A stretch of 64,000 nt of DNA from Modicisalibacter ilicicola DSM 19980 (GTDB lineage: Bacteria > Pseudomonadota > Gammaproteobacteria > Pseudomonadales > Halomonadaceae): assembly GCF_900128925.1 (NCBI RefSeq), contig NZ_FQUJ01000002.1:220856-284855 (forward strand), read 5' to 3'. Positions 33,145 to 42,787 of this stretch are shown here, piece by piece. Position 1 is the stretch's first letter; every line of letters starts with the position of its first letter. Both the position numbers and the translations under genes were made by a program. The notes beneath the pieces were generated by a model. It was given only the letters and a program-made list of their open reading frames with translations. It made no database searches and was not told the origin of the DNA.

Positions 33145-33616
33145 TTCTGAGCCTTGCGGCAAGCTTGTCGAGAATGCCATTGACGTACTTGTGGCCGTCG
33201 GTGGCGCCGAAGGATCTGGCCAGTTCCACGCCTTCGTTGATCACTACCCGATAAGGCACCTCGGGGCGGCTGGCGAGCTCGTAGGTGCCCAGGCGCAGGA
33301 TGGCCAGCTCGATGGGATCCAGATCGATGATGCGGCGGTCGAGCAGCGGCTCGATGGCTGCATCCAGGTCGACACGGTCGCGAATCACGTTGTGCAGAAG
33401 CTCATGGAACAGCGCCAGGTCGGCGATCTCCATCACCTTCGACCAGTTCTCGTGATCCTCGAGATCCTCATCGGCGACCTGGGTGCGGAATTCGGCTTCC
33501 AGGGTGGCCGCCGGCTTGCCGTTGAACTGCCACTGATAAAGCCCTTGCACCGCCAGCTCGCGCGCCGCGTGCCGGGCCTCGCCGGCGTTCGCCCGGGTAC
33601 GCCTGTCGGCATTCAT
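33116..33616 (-). CDS. nusB: Transcription antitermination factor NusB
   Basis: Binds boxA RNA with NusE (S10) for rRNA antitermination. The 166-residue helical protein has the family segments [27 protein letters not shown] and [26 protein letters not shown] split across helices. The start ATG overlaps the ribH stop as ATGA. Confidence 0.94.
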   Translation of the reverse strand: MNADRRTRANAGEARHAARELAVQGLYQWQFNGKPAATLEAEFRTQVADEDLEDHENWSKVMEIADLALFHELLHNVIRDRVDLDAAIEPLLDRRIIDLDPIELAILRLGTYELASRPEVPYRVVINEGVELARSFGATDGHKYVNGILDKLAARLRNAEVNARRR

Positions 33617-34095
33617 TGCTTGCCCCCCAGGCGTCTCATCAGCGACACCATCTCCATGGCGGCCATGGCCGCCTCGGCCCCCTTGTTGCCGGCCTTGGTG
33701 CCCGAGCGCTCGATGGCCTGCTCGATGGAATTGACGGTGAGCACGCCGTTGGCGATGGGCGTCTCGAACTCGAGCTGCAGGTTGCCCAGGGCGGCGTTGC
33801 AGCCACCTGCCACATACTCGAAATGTGGTGTGCCGCCACGAATCACCGCCCCCAGGGCGATGACCGCCTCGGGCTTGATCAGGCGCAGCGCACGCTTGAC
33901 CGCCAGGGGCAGTTCCCAGGCCCCGGGCACATGAACGATATCGATGTTGTCCTCATCGACACCATGGCGTACCAGGCTATCGACGGCGCCTTCCACCAGG
34001 CTGTCGACCACATGATGATTGAAACGACCGACGACGAGCACGTAACGGCCATCGACATCGGTGAAGGAGCCTTCGACTTGGGCGATCGGTTGCAT
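33613..34095 (-). CDS. ribH: 6,7-dimethyl-8-ribityllumazine synthase
   Basis: Joins the dihydroxybutanone phosphate made by RibB with the pyrimidine made by RibD. The 160-residue protein has [17 protein letters not shown], the substrate loop [16 protein letters not shown] (with the catalytic His) and PIANGVLTV. The ATG at 34095 follows AGGATTGACT. It lies 23 bases after ribBA on the same strand and overlaps nusB. Confidence 0.95.
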   Translation of the reverse strand: MQPIAQVEGSFTDVDGRYVLVVGRFNHHVVDSLVEGAVDSLVRHGVDEDNIDIVHVPGAWELPLAVKRALRLIKPEAVIALGAVIRGGTPHFEYVAGGCNAALGNLQLEFETPIANGVLTVNSIEQAIERSGTKAGNKGAEAAMAAMEMVSLMRRLGGKQ

Positions 34096-34118
34096 AGTCA
34101 ATCCTGACAAAAAAGGAG

Positions 34119-35318
34119 CTATTCTAACGGCTCACCGGACTCGACGGTATCGCTACCCAGACGCTCCACCACCTCGAGATCGAAGCCGGAAAGTGCCGAG
34201 AACTTCCACGGCGAACTGAGCAGGCGCATCTGACCCACGCCCAGCTGGCGCAGGATCTGGGAGCCGGTACCGATCATCAGGTAGTTGCCGGAGCCATCGG
34301 AATCCGTGGAGCGCGGCGTGCGGGTACGCCCCAGGAACACGTCCAGCTGCGTCTTGAAATCGAGCGGGACACGCCCGTCGTCGAGCAGCACCAGTACCCC
34401 GGCCTCCGCCTCGGCGATCTGGGACAGGGCCGCATGGGCGGTCCAGCTACGGCCTTCCGGACGCTGCAGCATCAGCACGTCGCGTAGGGTATCGGCCAGG
34501 TGCACCCGCACCGTGGTCGGCACATCGGCTCGCGGATGCCCCTTGACCAGGGCCAGGTGGTGGGCCCCCTGGATGCGGTCACGAAAGACATGCAGCGTCA
34601 GATCGCCGACGGCGGTATGCACCGGAACCTGCTCGTCGAGTTCGACGGTCTGCTCGTTGTGGATACGGTAGTGGATCAGGTCGGCGATGGTGCCGATCTT
34701 TAGATCGTGCTCCGCGGCGAAGCGCTCGAGTTCGGCGCGCCGCGCCATGCTGCCGTCCTCGTTCATCACCTCGCAGATCACGCCGCTTGGCTCGAAGCCC
34801 GCCATGGCCGCCAGGTCGCAGGCCGCCTCGGTATGACCGGCGCGACGCAGCACGCCCCCCGGCTCGGCCATCAGCGGAAAGATGTGCCCCGGCTGGACGA
34901 TATCGGCGGCCTTGGCATCCCGGGCCACCGCGGCACGCACGGTACGCGCCCGGTCTGCCGCGGAGATGCCCGTGGTCACGCCATGGGCGGCTTCGATGGA
35001 GAGCGTGAACTTGGTGCCGAAGCCGGAGTTGTTGTCGCTGACCATCAAGGGCAGGTTGAGTCGCTCGCAGCGTTCCCGGGTCATCGGCAGACAGATCAGG
35101 CCGCGGGCATGCCGCGCCATGAAGTTGATGTGCTCCGCCTCGACCTTCTCCGCGGCCATGATGATGTCGCCTTCGTTCTCGCGATCCTCGTCGTCCATGA
35201 GGATCACCATCTTGCCCTGGCGAATGTCTTCGACCAGCTCTTCGATGCGAGCCAGACCGGGCGAAGGCGAATCCTGCGAGGTCCCGCTGGCGGGGTTCTG
35301 GAAAGAGGAAGGCACCAT
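34119..35318 (-). CDS. ribB: Dihydroxybutanone-phosphate synthase with degenerate GTP cyclohydrolase II domain
   Basis: RibBA architecture, 399 residues. The N-terminal RibB half is complete: [18 protein letters not shown] (metal acids), TGISAADRA and [12 protein letters not shown]. The C-terminal half aligns with GTP cyclohydrolase II ([20 protein letters not shown]), but it has no cysteine at all, so the three zinc ligands are missing, and the Arg/His catalytic stretch is replaced by [15 protein letters not shown]. Only the RibB reaction is expected; a separate RibA must exist. The ATG at 35318 follows GGAGAAGTC. Confidence 0.9.
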   Translation of the reverse strand: MVPSSFQNPASGTSQDSPSPGLARIEELVEDIRQGKMVILMDDEDRENEGDIIMAAEKVEAEHINFMARHARGLICLPMTRERCERLNLPLMVSDNNSGFGTKFTLSIEAAHGVTTGISAADRARTVRAAVARDAKAADIVQPGHIFPLMAEPGGVLRRAGHTEAACDLAAMAGFEPSGVICEVMNEDGSMARRAELERFAAEHDLKIGTIADLIHYRIHNEQTVELDEQVPVHTAVGDLTLHVFRDRIQGAHHLALVKGHPRADVPTTVRVHLADTLRDVLMLQRPEGRSWTAHAALSQIAEAEAGVLVLLDDGRVPLDFKTQLDVFLGRTRTPRSTDSDGSGNYLMIGTGSQILRQLGVGQMRLLSSPWKFSALSGFDLEVVERLGSDTVESGEPLE

Positions 35319-35486
35319 GACTTCTCCACAATGCATTACGTATGGGCCCGTCGCCGCAGGACGACAAGGCGACTGATCGGGTCGCTCTCGGGCCGCATCT
35401 GGTCGGCGGTCAGGGTACCTGTGTGGCGGCATCGGCGCCAGCCCTTCCGCCCTTCACCATGACGGCATGTCACGCGCTGGCGGTAC

Positions 35487-36629
35487 TCAGCCCCTTGCCC
35501 TGGGGCGCGCGATGATACGCCAATCCTTTCCGATGGCGCGAATGTCGTCGATCTGCAACGGACGCTGCTGGGCCATGTGCTGCATGCCGCTCAGGGCGAA
35601 CAGGGGACGTGCCTCGCCTCCTAACAGTGTAGGCGCCACGAACAGGTGCATTTCATCGATCAGTTCGGCGTCGAGCATGGCGCCCGCCAGGGTGGCACCG
35701 GTTTCCAGCAGCACCTCGTTGCAGTTCTCGTGATGCGCCAGATGGTCGAGCAATGCGCCGAGATCGACGCGGCCATGGAGGTCGCAGGCCAGCACGAGCA
35801 CCTGTGCTCCCGCCTGTTCGAGGGTTGCGCGGCGTGCCGCGTCGTCCGAGCAGGTGGCGATCAGCGTGCGTCCGGGCTCGCGCAGGCAAGCCGCTGCCAA
35901 GGGCAGGCGCAGATGCGAATCGACCACCACGCGCAACGGCTGGCGAGTGGCGATCTCCTCGCCCTGAGCGAGGTTCAACGGCTCGGCGCGCACCGTCAGG
36001 CGCGAATTGTCGAAGATGATCGACTCGACACCGGTCATCACCGCGCTGGAGCGCGCCCTCAGCCGCTGCACCTCGGTGCGGGCCGCGGGGCCGGTGATCC
36101 ACTGGGATTCGCCGCTGGCCATGGCGGTACGGCCGTCGAGGCTCATGGCCATCTTCAGCCGCACGAAGGGGCGCCGGCGCTCCATTCGCGCGATGAAGCC
36201 GGGGTTCAATGCCCGGGCCTGCTCCTCGAGCAGGCCGAGCTCGACCTCGATACCCGCCTCGCGCAATAGCTCGATTCCCTGCCCGGCCACCAGAGGGTTG
36301 GGGTCCTGCATGGCCACCACGACCCTGGCGACACCGGCATCGATCAATGCTTTCGTGCAAGGGCCGGTGCGCCCCTGATGCGAGCAGGGTTCCAGGGTGA
36401 CGTAGGCGGTGGCCCCGCGAGCGGCCGACCCGGCATCGCGCAGGGCGTGAATCTCGGCATGCGGTTCGCCGGCGCGCCGATGCCATCCCTCACCGACACG
36501 CCGGCCGCCGTTGACCAGCACGCAGCCGACCCTGGGGTTGGGGTCGGTGGTATAGAGGCCGCGACGCGCCAGCACCAGGGCACGGGCCATCCAGGCTTCC
36601 GGGGTCGCGATGGTCGAAAGAGTGGTCAT
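35487..36629 (-). CDS. ribD: Bifunctional riboflavin deaminase/reductase RibD
   Basis: Second and third steps of riboflavin synthesis. The deaminase half (about 10-145) has the zinc site HAE and PCSHQGRTGPC, and the reductase half (about 150-375) has RPFVRLKMAMSLDGRTAM. The start is uncertain: the ATG at 36629 is family-like; an ATG at 36644 directly abuts AGGAGG and overlaps nrdR. The riboflavin synthase gene (ribC/ribE) that often follows ribD is absent, and ribBA follows after 168 bp. Confidence 0.93.
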   Translation of the reverse strand: MTTLSTIATPEAWMARALVLARRGLYTTDPNPRVGCVLVNGGRRVGEGWHRRAGEPHAEIHALRDAGSAARGATAYVTLEPCSHQGRTGPCTKALIDAGVARVVVAMQDPNPLVAGQGIELLREAGIEVELGLLEEQARALNPGFIARMERRRPFVRLKMAMSLDGRTAMASGESQWITGPAARTEVQRLRARSSAVMTGVESIIFDNSRLTVRAEPLNLAQGEEIATRQPLRVVVDSHLRLPLAAACLREPGRTLIATCSDDAARRATLEQAGAQVLVLACDLHGRVDLGALLDHLAHHENCNEVLLETGATLAGAMLDAELIDEMHLFVAPTLLGGEARPLFALSGMQHMAQQRPLQIDDIRAIGKDWRIIARPRARG

Positions 36630-36633
36630 CGGG

Positions 36634-37116
36634 CTACTGCTCATCCTCCTGGGAAGGATACCCCGGCTCCTGGGCCAGGCGATCGATCTCGGCGCGAAAC
36701 TCGTCGAGGTCCTGGAAGCGGCGATAGACCGAGGCGAAGCGGATATAGGCGACCTGATCGAGCCGCTTGAGGGCGCGCATCACCTCCTCGCCGATCTCCC
36801 GTGCCTCGATCTCGCGCTCACCCCGGGCGCGCAGGCGCTGGCGGATACGCTCCACCGCCGCCTCGATGGATTCGGCGCTCACCGGGCGCTTCTCCAGGGC
36901 CCGCAGCATGCCGGCACGCAGCTTGCGCTCGTCGAAGCTCTCCCGGGAGCCGTCGGCCTTGACCACGCGCGGCATGATCAGCTCGGCGGTTTCGTAGGTG
37001 GTGAAGCGCTCGCCGCAGCTCGCGCACTGCCGGCGCCGGCGGACCTGGTCACCCTCGGCGACCAGGCGCGAATCGGTCACCCGAGTGTCGTGGGAACCGC
37101 AGAAAGGACAATGCAT
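36634..37116 (-). CDS. nrdR: Transcriptional repressor NrdR
   Basis: ATP/dATP-sensing repressor of ribonucleotide reductase operons. The 160-residue protein begins [17 protein letters not shown], with a second zinc pair in [12 protein letters not shown], then the ATP-cone domain ([20 protein letters not shown]). The upstream in-frame extension lacks family likeness. First gene of the nrdR-ribD-ribBA-ribH-nusB-thiL-pgpA run and divergent from the phosphorylase gene. Confidence 0.95.
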   Translation of the reverse strand: MHCPFCGSHDTRVTDSRLVAEGDQVRRRRQCASCGERFTTYETAELIMPRVVKADGSRESFDERKLRAGMLRALEKRPVSAESIEAAVERIRQRLRARGEREIEAREIGEEVMRALKRLDQVAYIRFASVYRRFQDLDEFRAEIDRLAQEPGYPSQEDEQ

Positions 37117-37259
37117 GAGCAGGCATCCGAGGATGAATATGTTGCCATTGTAACGGACTCGCCCCGCGAGGCGGAAACGCCTTGTCAGGGTCGATGGTTG
37201 CCGCCCTGGCACGACTACTGCAAGAGTAGGCAGTACGCCGATGAACAGGATACCTCGCG

Positions 37260-39095
37260 ATGCCCCCTACCCCTGCCCATGCCGGTCATGGCTTGCCGCC
37301 CACCCCGGCCACCGTTCTGGACGAGGCGGCCTTCACCGCCCGGGCCCAGGCGCGTCTCGAAGAACTCTACGGTCCTCGCGCCAGCGAGGTCCTGCGACGC
37401 CTGACGACGCTGGTCATGCACCAGCGCGGTGCGATCGACGCCACGCCGCGTCCGTTGTGGAGCGAACGGGACCAGTGGTTGATCACCTACGGCGATTCGC
37501 TGCTGGACGGGAGAAGACCGCCGCTGGAAGCGCTCGACGCCTTTCTCGACGAACGCCTGCCGGAAACCTTCAGCGGCGTGCACATCCTGCCCTTCTTCCC
37601 CTGGAGCAGCGACGATGGCTTCGCGGTCATTCATTACCGGGAGGTGGACCCGGCCCTGGGCGACTGGTCGCATGTCCGGCGCCTGGCCGACAAGCGCGAC
37701 CTGATGGCCGACCTGGTGATCAATCATGTCTCGCGGGAATCGCTGTGGTTCGTCGACTACCTGGCCGGCAGCCTGCCCGGGCGCGACTACTTCATCGAGA
37801 TGGACCCCGATACCGACCTGAGCGAGGTCACCCGGCCGCGCAGCTCGCCCCTGCTGGTACCCGTCTCGACCCGCCGCGGCACGCGTCATCTCTGGGCCAC
37901 CTTCTCCGAGGATCAGATCGATCTCAACTTCGCCAACCCGGACGTGCTGCTGGAGTTTGTCGGCATCCTGCTCTATTACGTGCAGCAGGGGGCGCGCATG
38001 ATCCGCCTCGACGCCATCGCCTATCTGTGGAAGGAAGTCGGCACCTCCTGCATCCATCTGCCCCAGACCCATGCCGTGGTACGGCTGCTGCGGGCCGTGC
38101 TCGACTTCGTGGCGCCTGGCACGCTGCTGATCACCGAGACCAACGTGCCGCATCGCGAGAACATGAGCTACCTGGGACTGGACCGACTGGGCAAAACGGA
38201 GCCGGACAATCCCGGCGAATCCTCGGCAGAGTACACGGCGCCGGACGAGGCCCACCTGATCTACCAGTTCACCCTGCCGCCATTGCTGGTGCACACCCTG
38301 ACCAGCGGCGATGCCACCGCCCTGCGCACCTGGGCCGCCCAGCTGCCGCCACTACCTGCCGGCTGCAGCTATTTCAATTTCACCGCCAGTCACGACGGCA
38401 TCGGCGTGCGCGCGCTGGAGGGGCTGCTTCCCGAACACGAGCTGGAGGTCCTGCTCGAACTGATGCATCGTTTCGGCGGCTACGTCAGCATGAAGGCCAA
38501 CCCCGACGGCAACGATTCCCCCTACGAGATCAACATCAGCTATTTCGATGCCTTGAAGGGCACCCGCCGGGGGCCGGACGCCTGGCAGGTGGAACGCTTC
38601 TTGTGCAGCCAGAACCTGGCCCTGGCGCTGCAGGGCATCCCGGGTATCTACCTGCATTCGCTCACCGCCACCCTCAACGACCACGAGGGAGTGGAGCGCT
38701 CCGGTCGATTGCGCTCGATCAACCGGCGGCGCTGGCACAAGCAGGAACTCGATGAACTGCTCGACAGTCGCAGCACGCCCACCCGGGAAGCGTTTCTCTC
38801 GCTCAAGCGCCGCCTCGCGCTGCGCGCCGGCGAACCCTGCTTCCACCCCGAGGCCGCCCAGCGGGTACTCGATACCGCACCGGGGGTGTTCGCCATACAG
38901 CGCGGTCCCCTGCCGGGAGGTCGGCGCCTGCTGGCCATCCACAACATCAGCAGCGAGCGTCAACCCCTCGAACTGCCGGAACTCGACCAGGGCGAGTGGT
39001 ACGACGTGCTGGCGGACGGCGCGCTCTGGCAGCCCGAGGAGCGCTACCAGCTCAGGCCCTATCGCAGCCTTTGGCTGGTTCAGACCTTGCCCTGA
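37260..39095 (+). CDS. GH13_18 sugar phosphorylase, probably glucosylglycerate phosphorylase
   Basis: A 611-residue (beta/alpha)8 glycoside phosphorylase of the sucrose phosphorylase family. Visible sites: [14 protein letters not shown], the nucleophile Asp in [13 protein letters not shown], the acid/base Glu in [13 protein letters not shown] and the His-Asp in [11 protein letters not shown]. Family members phosphorolyse sucrose, glucosylglycerol, sucrose 6-phosphate or glucosylglycerate. The neighbouring GpgS and MPGP genes point to glucosylglycerate, as for E. coli YcjM. It is somewhat longer than YcjM. Its 3' end overlaps the end of the convergent synthase gene by 16 bases. Cytosolic. Confidence 0.88.
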   Translation: MPPTPAHAGHGLPPTPATVLDEAAFTARAQARLEELYGPRASEVLRRLTTLVMHQRGAIDATPRPLWSERDQWLITYGDSLLDGRRPPLEALDAFLDERLPETFSGVHILPFFPWSSDDGFAVIHYREVDPALGDWSHVRRLADKRDLMADLVINHVSRESLWFVDYLAGSLPGRDYFIEMDPDTDLSEVTRPRSSPLLVPVSTRRGTRHLWATFSEDQIDLNFANPDVLLEFVGILLYYVQQGARMIRLDAIAYLWKEVGTSCIHLPQTHAVVRLLRAVLDFVAPGTLLITETNVPHRENMSYLGLDRLGKTEPDNPGESSAEYTAPDEAHLIYQFTLPPLLVHTLTSGDATALRTWAAQLPPLPAGCSYFNFTASHDGIGVRALEGLLPEHELEVLLELMHRFGGYVSMKANPDGNDSPYEINISYFDALKGTRRGPDAWQVERFLCSQNLALALQGIPGIYLHSLTATLNDHEGVERSGRLRSINRRRWHKQELDELLDSRSTPTREAFLSLKRRLALRAGEPCFHPEAAQRVLDTAPGVFAIQRGPLPGGRRLLAIHNISSERQPLELPELDQGEWYDVLADGALWQPEERYQLRPYRSLWLVQTLP

Positions 39096-40300
39096 TTGTC
39101 GAGCTCGACCGCCTCGTGCATCCGCTCGAGCAGATCGGGGATCGCCGCCTGCACCCGGTTCCAACTGGGGATGAACGGCTTGTCGCGGGGGTTTTCCAGG
39201 AACACCTTGCCGGCCTCCATGATGTTGGCGGCGAAGAGTTCGACGGCCTGTTCCTCGCTGTGCCGATCGAGCTTGAGGCCGTTCATCATCGCATCGTTGT
39301 CGTAGATCTCGATCAGATCCAGGGCGATGCGATAGTAGGTGGCCTTGATGGTGCGAAAGCTCTCGGCGTTCACCTGCACGCCGAGGGTGGCCAGCTTGCG
39401 ATAGAGTGCCTTGGCGATATCCAGGCTCATGCGATTAAGGCCACTATCCGGGTCGTCCGCGGACATCGGCTGATGCTTGTGATCGTAACTGTCGGCGACA
39501 TCCACCTGACACAGGCGCTTGGTGGAGTAGTTGCGATGCACCTCGGAAAGCACGCCGATCTCCAGCCCCCAGTCACTGGGGATACGGATACCTGTCAGCA
39601 CGTCGGTGCGCATCGAGAACTCGCCGGAGAGCGGGTAGCGATAGCTGTCCAGGTAGTCCAGGTAAGGCAAGGGGCCGAAGACCTTCTTCAGGGCACGAAT
39701 GAGCGGCGTCACCATCAGCCGGGCCACCCGACCGTTGAGCTTGCCGTCGGCGATACGGGAATAGTAGCCCTTGCAGAACTCGTAATTGAATTGGGGGTTG
39801 GCCACCGGATAGATCAGTCGCGCCAGCAGGCTGCGATCGTAGGTCAGGATATCGCAGTCGTGCAGCGCCAGCGCCTCGGTACGCTGGGACGCCAGGGTAT
39901 AGCCGGCGCAGTACCAGACATTGCGTCCCTTGCCTGGCTCCTGTGGGGCGATGTCCTTGGATTCGAGTTCGCCATCCAGTGCCCGCAGACGCGGGCCGTC
40001 GTGCCACAGGACGCGGTGATGCTGGGGCAGTCGCGAGAAGAACTCCCGGGCGTGCTGGAACTGCTCGCGATCGGCCTGATCGAGGCCGATGACGATCTCG
40101 CTGAGATAGGGCACCCGGGCCAGTTCGTCGACGATATGCGACAACGCGGGGCCTTCCAGTTCGGAATAGAGCGAAGGCAGGATCAATCCCATGGGTCGGC
40201 GCCGCGAGAAGCGCACCAGGTCGCTTTCGAGTTCCTCCACCGAGCGCCGGGTGAGATTGTGAAAATTGGTGATGATGCCGTTCTGAAAGAAGTCACTCAT
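39080..40300 (-). CDS. gpgS: Glucosyl-3-phosphoglycerate synthase-like glycosyltransferase
   Basis: A 406-residue retaining GT81-type glycosyltransferase that would link glucose from a nucleotide sugar to 3-phosphoglycerate. Visible segments: MGLILPSLYSELEGPAL, VIGLDQADREQF, ALHDCDILTYDRSLLARL (DxD-like metal site) and SDWGLEIGVLSEV. It starts with ATGA overlap on the upstream phosphatase gene (4 bases), so synthase and phosphatase are coupled. Donor (GDP- or UDP-glucose) cannot be told from sequence. Confidence 0.85.
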   Translation of the reverse strand: MSDFFQNGIITNFHNLTRRSVEELESDLVRFSRRRPMGLILPSLYSELEGPALSHIVDELARVPYLSEIVIGLDQADREQFQHAREFFSRLPQHHRVLWHDGPRLRALDGELESKDIAPQEPGKGRNVWYCAGYTLASQRTEALALHDCDILTYDRSLLARLIYPVANPQFNYEFCKGYYSRIADGKLNGRVARLMVTPLIRALKKVFGPLPYLDYLDSYRYPLSGEFSMRTDVLTGIRIPSDWGLEIGVLSEVHRNYSTKRLCQVDVADSYDHKHQPMSADDPDSGLNRMSLDIAKALYRKLATLGVQVNAESFRTIKATYYRIALDLIEIYDNDAMMNGLKLDRHSEEQAVELFAANIMEAGKVFLENPRDKPFIPSWNRVQAAIPDLLERMHEAVELDNQGKV

Positions 40301-41139
40301 GCCAGCGTCTCTCCCAACCAATGTTCGATGCCCTCGACCCAGCCGTGCGGCCCGGCTCGACGGGTCGAATAGAGCGACGGGTGACTCACCTCGACCGGGT
40401 GCGAATGGCAACCGCGGATCAGCACCGCCCGGTCGACGGCCTGGAGCAGCGAAACGTCATTGGGCCCATCGCCGAGGCCCAGCGTGACCGGCGACGCACC
40501 CCGCAGGGCGACAAAGCGTGCTACCAGCCAATCGATGGCACGCCCCTTGTCGACGTCGCCCATGACATGGTGGAAACGCCCGCCCTGGGTCAGGGTCAGC
40601 GCGTCATCCTTCAGTGCAGCGCGAAACTCGTCCAGTGCTCGCGCATCGTCTTCCCAGAGTATCGGCTCGCTGCCTTCCCGGGCCACGGCCCGGCGTGCCG
40701 CGGGCTCACTGAGACCGGTCTCGGCCACGATCTCCTCGAGGGGCATCTCGCTCAGGCAACGAAACCGGCATCCCAGATGCTCGCGCAATACCTCGAGACG
40801 CTGACGCAGGAAGTTGATATCGGCGCCCAGGGTCTTGATGCGCAGGCCTTCTATGTCGTCGGGATCGCGATCCAGCGTGGCGTGCTGCCAGCTTGGGGGA
40901 AGACCGATGACGGCGCCGTTTTCACCGATGAAGGGCGTTTTCTCCAGACCAAGCTCGCGGCGCAGTTCCAGAAGCTCGCTGCGCGTCTTGCTGGTGACGG
41001 GGATCACCGGTATGCCGGCCTCGCCCAGGCGCATCAACCAGGGAGCCGCAGGCTGCCAGTCATAGCTGTGATGATCGAGCAGGGAGCCGTCCAGATCGGT
41101 AAACACCAGATATGACGGCGGTGGCGTAGCGTCTGTCAT
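40297..41139 (-). CDS. MPGP-like HAD phosphatase (glycosyl-3-phosphoglycerate phosphatase)
   Basis: A 280-residue Cof/MPGP-type HAD phosphatase. Motif I FTDLDGSLLDH, motif II VIPVTSKTRSEL, then PFIGENGAVI, and motif IV LGLGDGPNDVSLL. It resembles mannosyl-3-phosphoglycerate phosphatase; next to GpgS it should dephosphorylate glucosyl-3-phosphoglycerate to glucosylglycerate. The ATG at 41139 follows GAGGAG. First gene of a two-gene operon, divergent from gntK. Confidence 0.87.
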   Translation of the reverse strand: MTDATPPPSYLVFTDLDGSLLDHHSYDWQPAAPWLMRLGEAGIPVIPVTSKTRSELLELRRELGLEKTPFIGENGAVIGLPPSWQHATLDRDPDDIEGLRIKTLGADINFLRQRLEVLREHLGCRFRCLSEMPLEEIVAETGLSEPAARRAVAREGSEPILWEDDARALDEFRAALKDDALTLTQGGRFHHVMGDVDKGRAIDWLVARFVALRGASPVTLGLGDGPNDVSLLQAVDRAVLIRGCHSHPVEVSHPSLYSTRRAGPHGWVEGIEHWLGETLA

Positions 41140-41272
41140 TGCAACTCCTCTGAATGAAGTGGACGGTGCAGAGGCCAACCCCCTTCATCCCCGCCATCGA
41201 ATGGCCCTGGGAAGGCCGATTGATGTTATTCTAGCATGCTCTTCTGAGGGCAATTTCCTGGATGGAAGCCAA

Positions 41273-41785
41273 ATGAAAGATTCGTCGCACTGCATCCTCG
41301 TCATGGGGGTTTCAGGGTCGGGAAAATCGCATATTGGCCGCGATATCGCCGCCGCCATCGACGCCGAATTCATCGATGCGGACGACTATCATAGCGCCGT
41401 CAGCGTCGCCAAGATGGCCCGGGGAGAACCCCTCGATGACGCGGATCGCAAGGAGTGGCTGGAAACGCTCGGTGGGCTCTATCGCTCTCGCAAGGCGCAA
41501 GGCCGGGACGTGGTGATCGGCTGCTCGGCATTGAAACGTCGCTATCGCGACGTGCTGCGCCGGGGGGCCCCGGACCTGATCGTCCTTTACCTGCGAGGCA
41601 GCCGTGAAGTCCTCCTGGAGCGGCTGAACAACCGCGGGGCGCACTTCTTTGCAGGGGAACGCATGCTCGACAGCCAGCTCCACGACCTGGAGCCCCCCGA
41701 TGAGAAGGAAGCGATACACATGGATATTCGCACACCCCCGGAGGTCATCGTCGAGCGGTTCGTTTCTCGGCTCGAAAAGAGCTGA
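41273..41785 (+). CDS. gntK: Gluconokinase
   Basis: Phosphorylates gluconate to 6-phosphogluconate. The 170-residue protein has P-loop MGVSGSGKSHIG, DADDYHSAVSVAKMARGEPL and CSALKRRYRDVLR, full length for the GntK/IdnK family. Start at 41273 with GGAAG upstream. It is convergent with dgoK, with a shared terminator between. No gluconate transporter or Entner-Doudoroff genes adjoin it. Confidence 0.93.
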   Translation: MKDSSHCILVMGVSGSGKSHIGRDIAAAIDAEFIDADDYHSAVSVAKMARGEPLDDADRKEWLETLGGLYRSRKAQGRDVVIGCSALKRRYRDVLRRGAPDLIVLYLRGSREVLLERLNNRGAHFFAGERMLDSQLHDLEPPDEKEAIHMDIRTPPEVIVERFVSRLEKS

Positions 41786-41816
41786 ATACACATATTGGCT
41801 CCAGCGCTTCCCGATA

Positions 41817-41846
41817 AAAAAGACGCCCCTCGCCCGGCGTCTTTTT
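41817..41846. terminator. Bidirectional terminator between gntK and dgoK
   Basis: An 11-bp stem (aaaaagacgcc / ggcgtcttttt) with an 8-base loop. The A/T ends give a U tract on both strands, so it can end both the plus-strand gntK and the minus-strand dgoK transcripts. Confidence 0.9.
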
Positions 41847-41872
41847 CGCTATTGTCAGTCGCATTCGATACG

Positions 41873-42787
41873 TCATTCATCCCGATGTTGACGTGCCAGG
41901 GCGCATAGACCCATCAATGTCGCATGATCGCTATCGATCTCACGTACGCCAAATCCTGCCGCTTCCATTGCCCGACGATAGAGGGCGTTGAGGGCACTGG
42001 AACCGATCAGCAATACCTCCGCCGTCCGGGGAAAAAGCGCACGCTGGCGATCCACTTCACTACCGATCATGACACCCGAGAGGAAACTGCCGACCTGTTC
42101 GTCGGCCAGCCCCGCGTAGAGGTTTCGGCTACGCGCCTCGAACAGCGCATGCAACAGACCGGCAGGATGCCGTGCTGCCCGGAGCCCCTGCTCGAACCCC
42201 TCGGCATCGAAGGCGTCCGAGGCACGGGCAGGCTCACCGGGCAGGGTATGAAAACGCACTGCATGGTAGAGCTCGCCGGTCATCATGGTGGTGAAATCCA
42301 CCAGGTACCCGGCCTCCAGGCTGGCCCACTTGCTGTGGGTGCCCGGCAGGCAACAGAGCGCCGTGTCGCTCTCGGCGGCGGCGAGCGCGCCGAAGGCCTG
42401 GATCTCCTCGCCGCGCATCACATCCACCCGGGCGGGTTCGACCACCTTGACGCCGGGGACGAGCCAGGCATTGTCGAGGCCCGGCGCCGCCACGACATGG
42501 CGCGCCAGATCGCTCGCGGCCACCGGAAGATCGAGCTGGGGTGCCTCGCTCCAGCCCCGCGCCGAACCGACCATGCCGGCCAGATAGACGGGCACCCGGC
42601 CGCCATCACGCCACTCGTTCACCTGAGCGGCGCAGTAATGGGGAAACTCGTCACCGCGCAACGCCCGCAGTCCGGCGTCGGAGCGACGGCTGTCCAGGCA
42701 CTCGCCACTGTCGGCATCGACGAGGAAGGCGCGAAAGTTGCTGGTGCCCCAATCGATGGCGACCAGGTGACGCGGCGCCTGGCTCAT
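41873..42787 (-). CDS. dgoK: 2-dehydro-3-deoxygalactonokinase
   Basis: Second step of the De Ley-Doudoroff pathway: phosphorylates 2-keto-3-deoxy-D-galactonate. The 304-residue protein opens IAIDWGTSNFRAFLVD-like (here VAIDWGTSNFRAFLVD), with YLAGMVGSARGW and CCLPGTHSKWA as family marks. It begins within the end of dgoA (4-base ATGA overlap), so they are translationally coupled. Confidence 0.93.
   Translation of the reverse strand: MSQAPRHLVAIDWGTSNFRAFLVDADSGECLDSRRSDAGLRALRGDEFPHYCAAQVNEWRDGGRVPVYLAGMVGSARGWSEAPQLDLPVAASDLARHVVAAPGLDNAWLVPGVKVVEPARVDVMRGEEIQAFGALAAAESDTALCCLPGTHSKWASLEAGYLVDFTTMMTGELYHAVRFHTLPGEPARASDAFDAEGFEQGLRAARHPAGLLHALFEARSRNLYAGLADEQVGSFLSGVMIGSEVDRQRALFPRTAEVLLIGSSALNALYRRAMEAAGFGVREIDSDHATLMGLCALARQHRDE

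Noticed and set aside
35319-35486. FMN riboswitch in the leader of ribBA
   Set aside because: The gap is GC-rich, but I do not find the conserved RFN segments (such as the ACCGGCGGT core and its GCCGAC partner) in the right order on the minus strand.
37260-39095. Sucrose phosphorylase
   Set aside because: Family membership allows it, but the adjoining GpgS-like and MPGP-like genes make glucosylglycerate the better substrate guess; not settled by sequence alone.
38352-39164. Gene on the minus strand overlapping the phosphorylase end
   Set aside because: Shadow frame; the GpgS gene ends at 39080 and has clear family motifs, and this frame has none.
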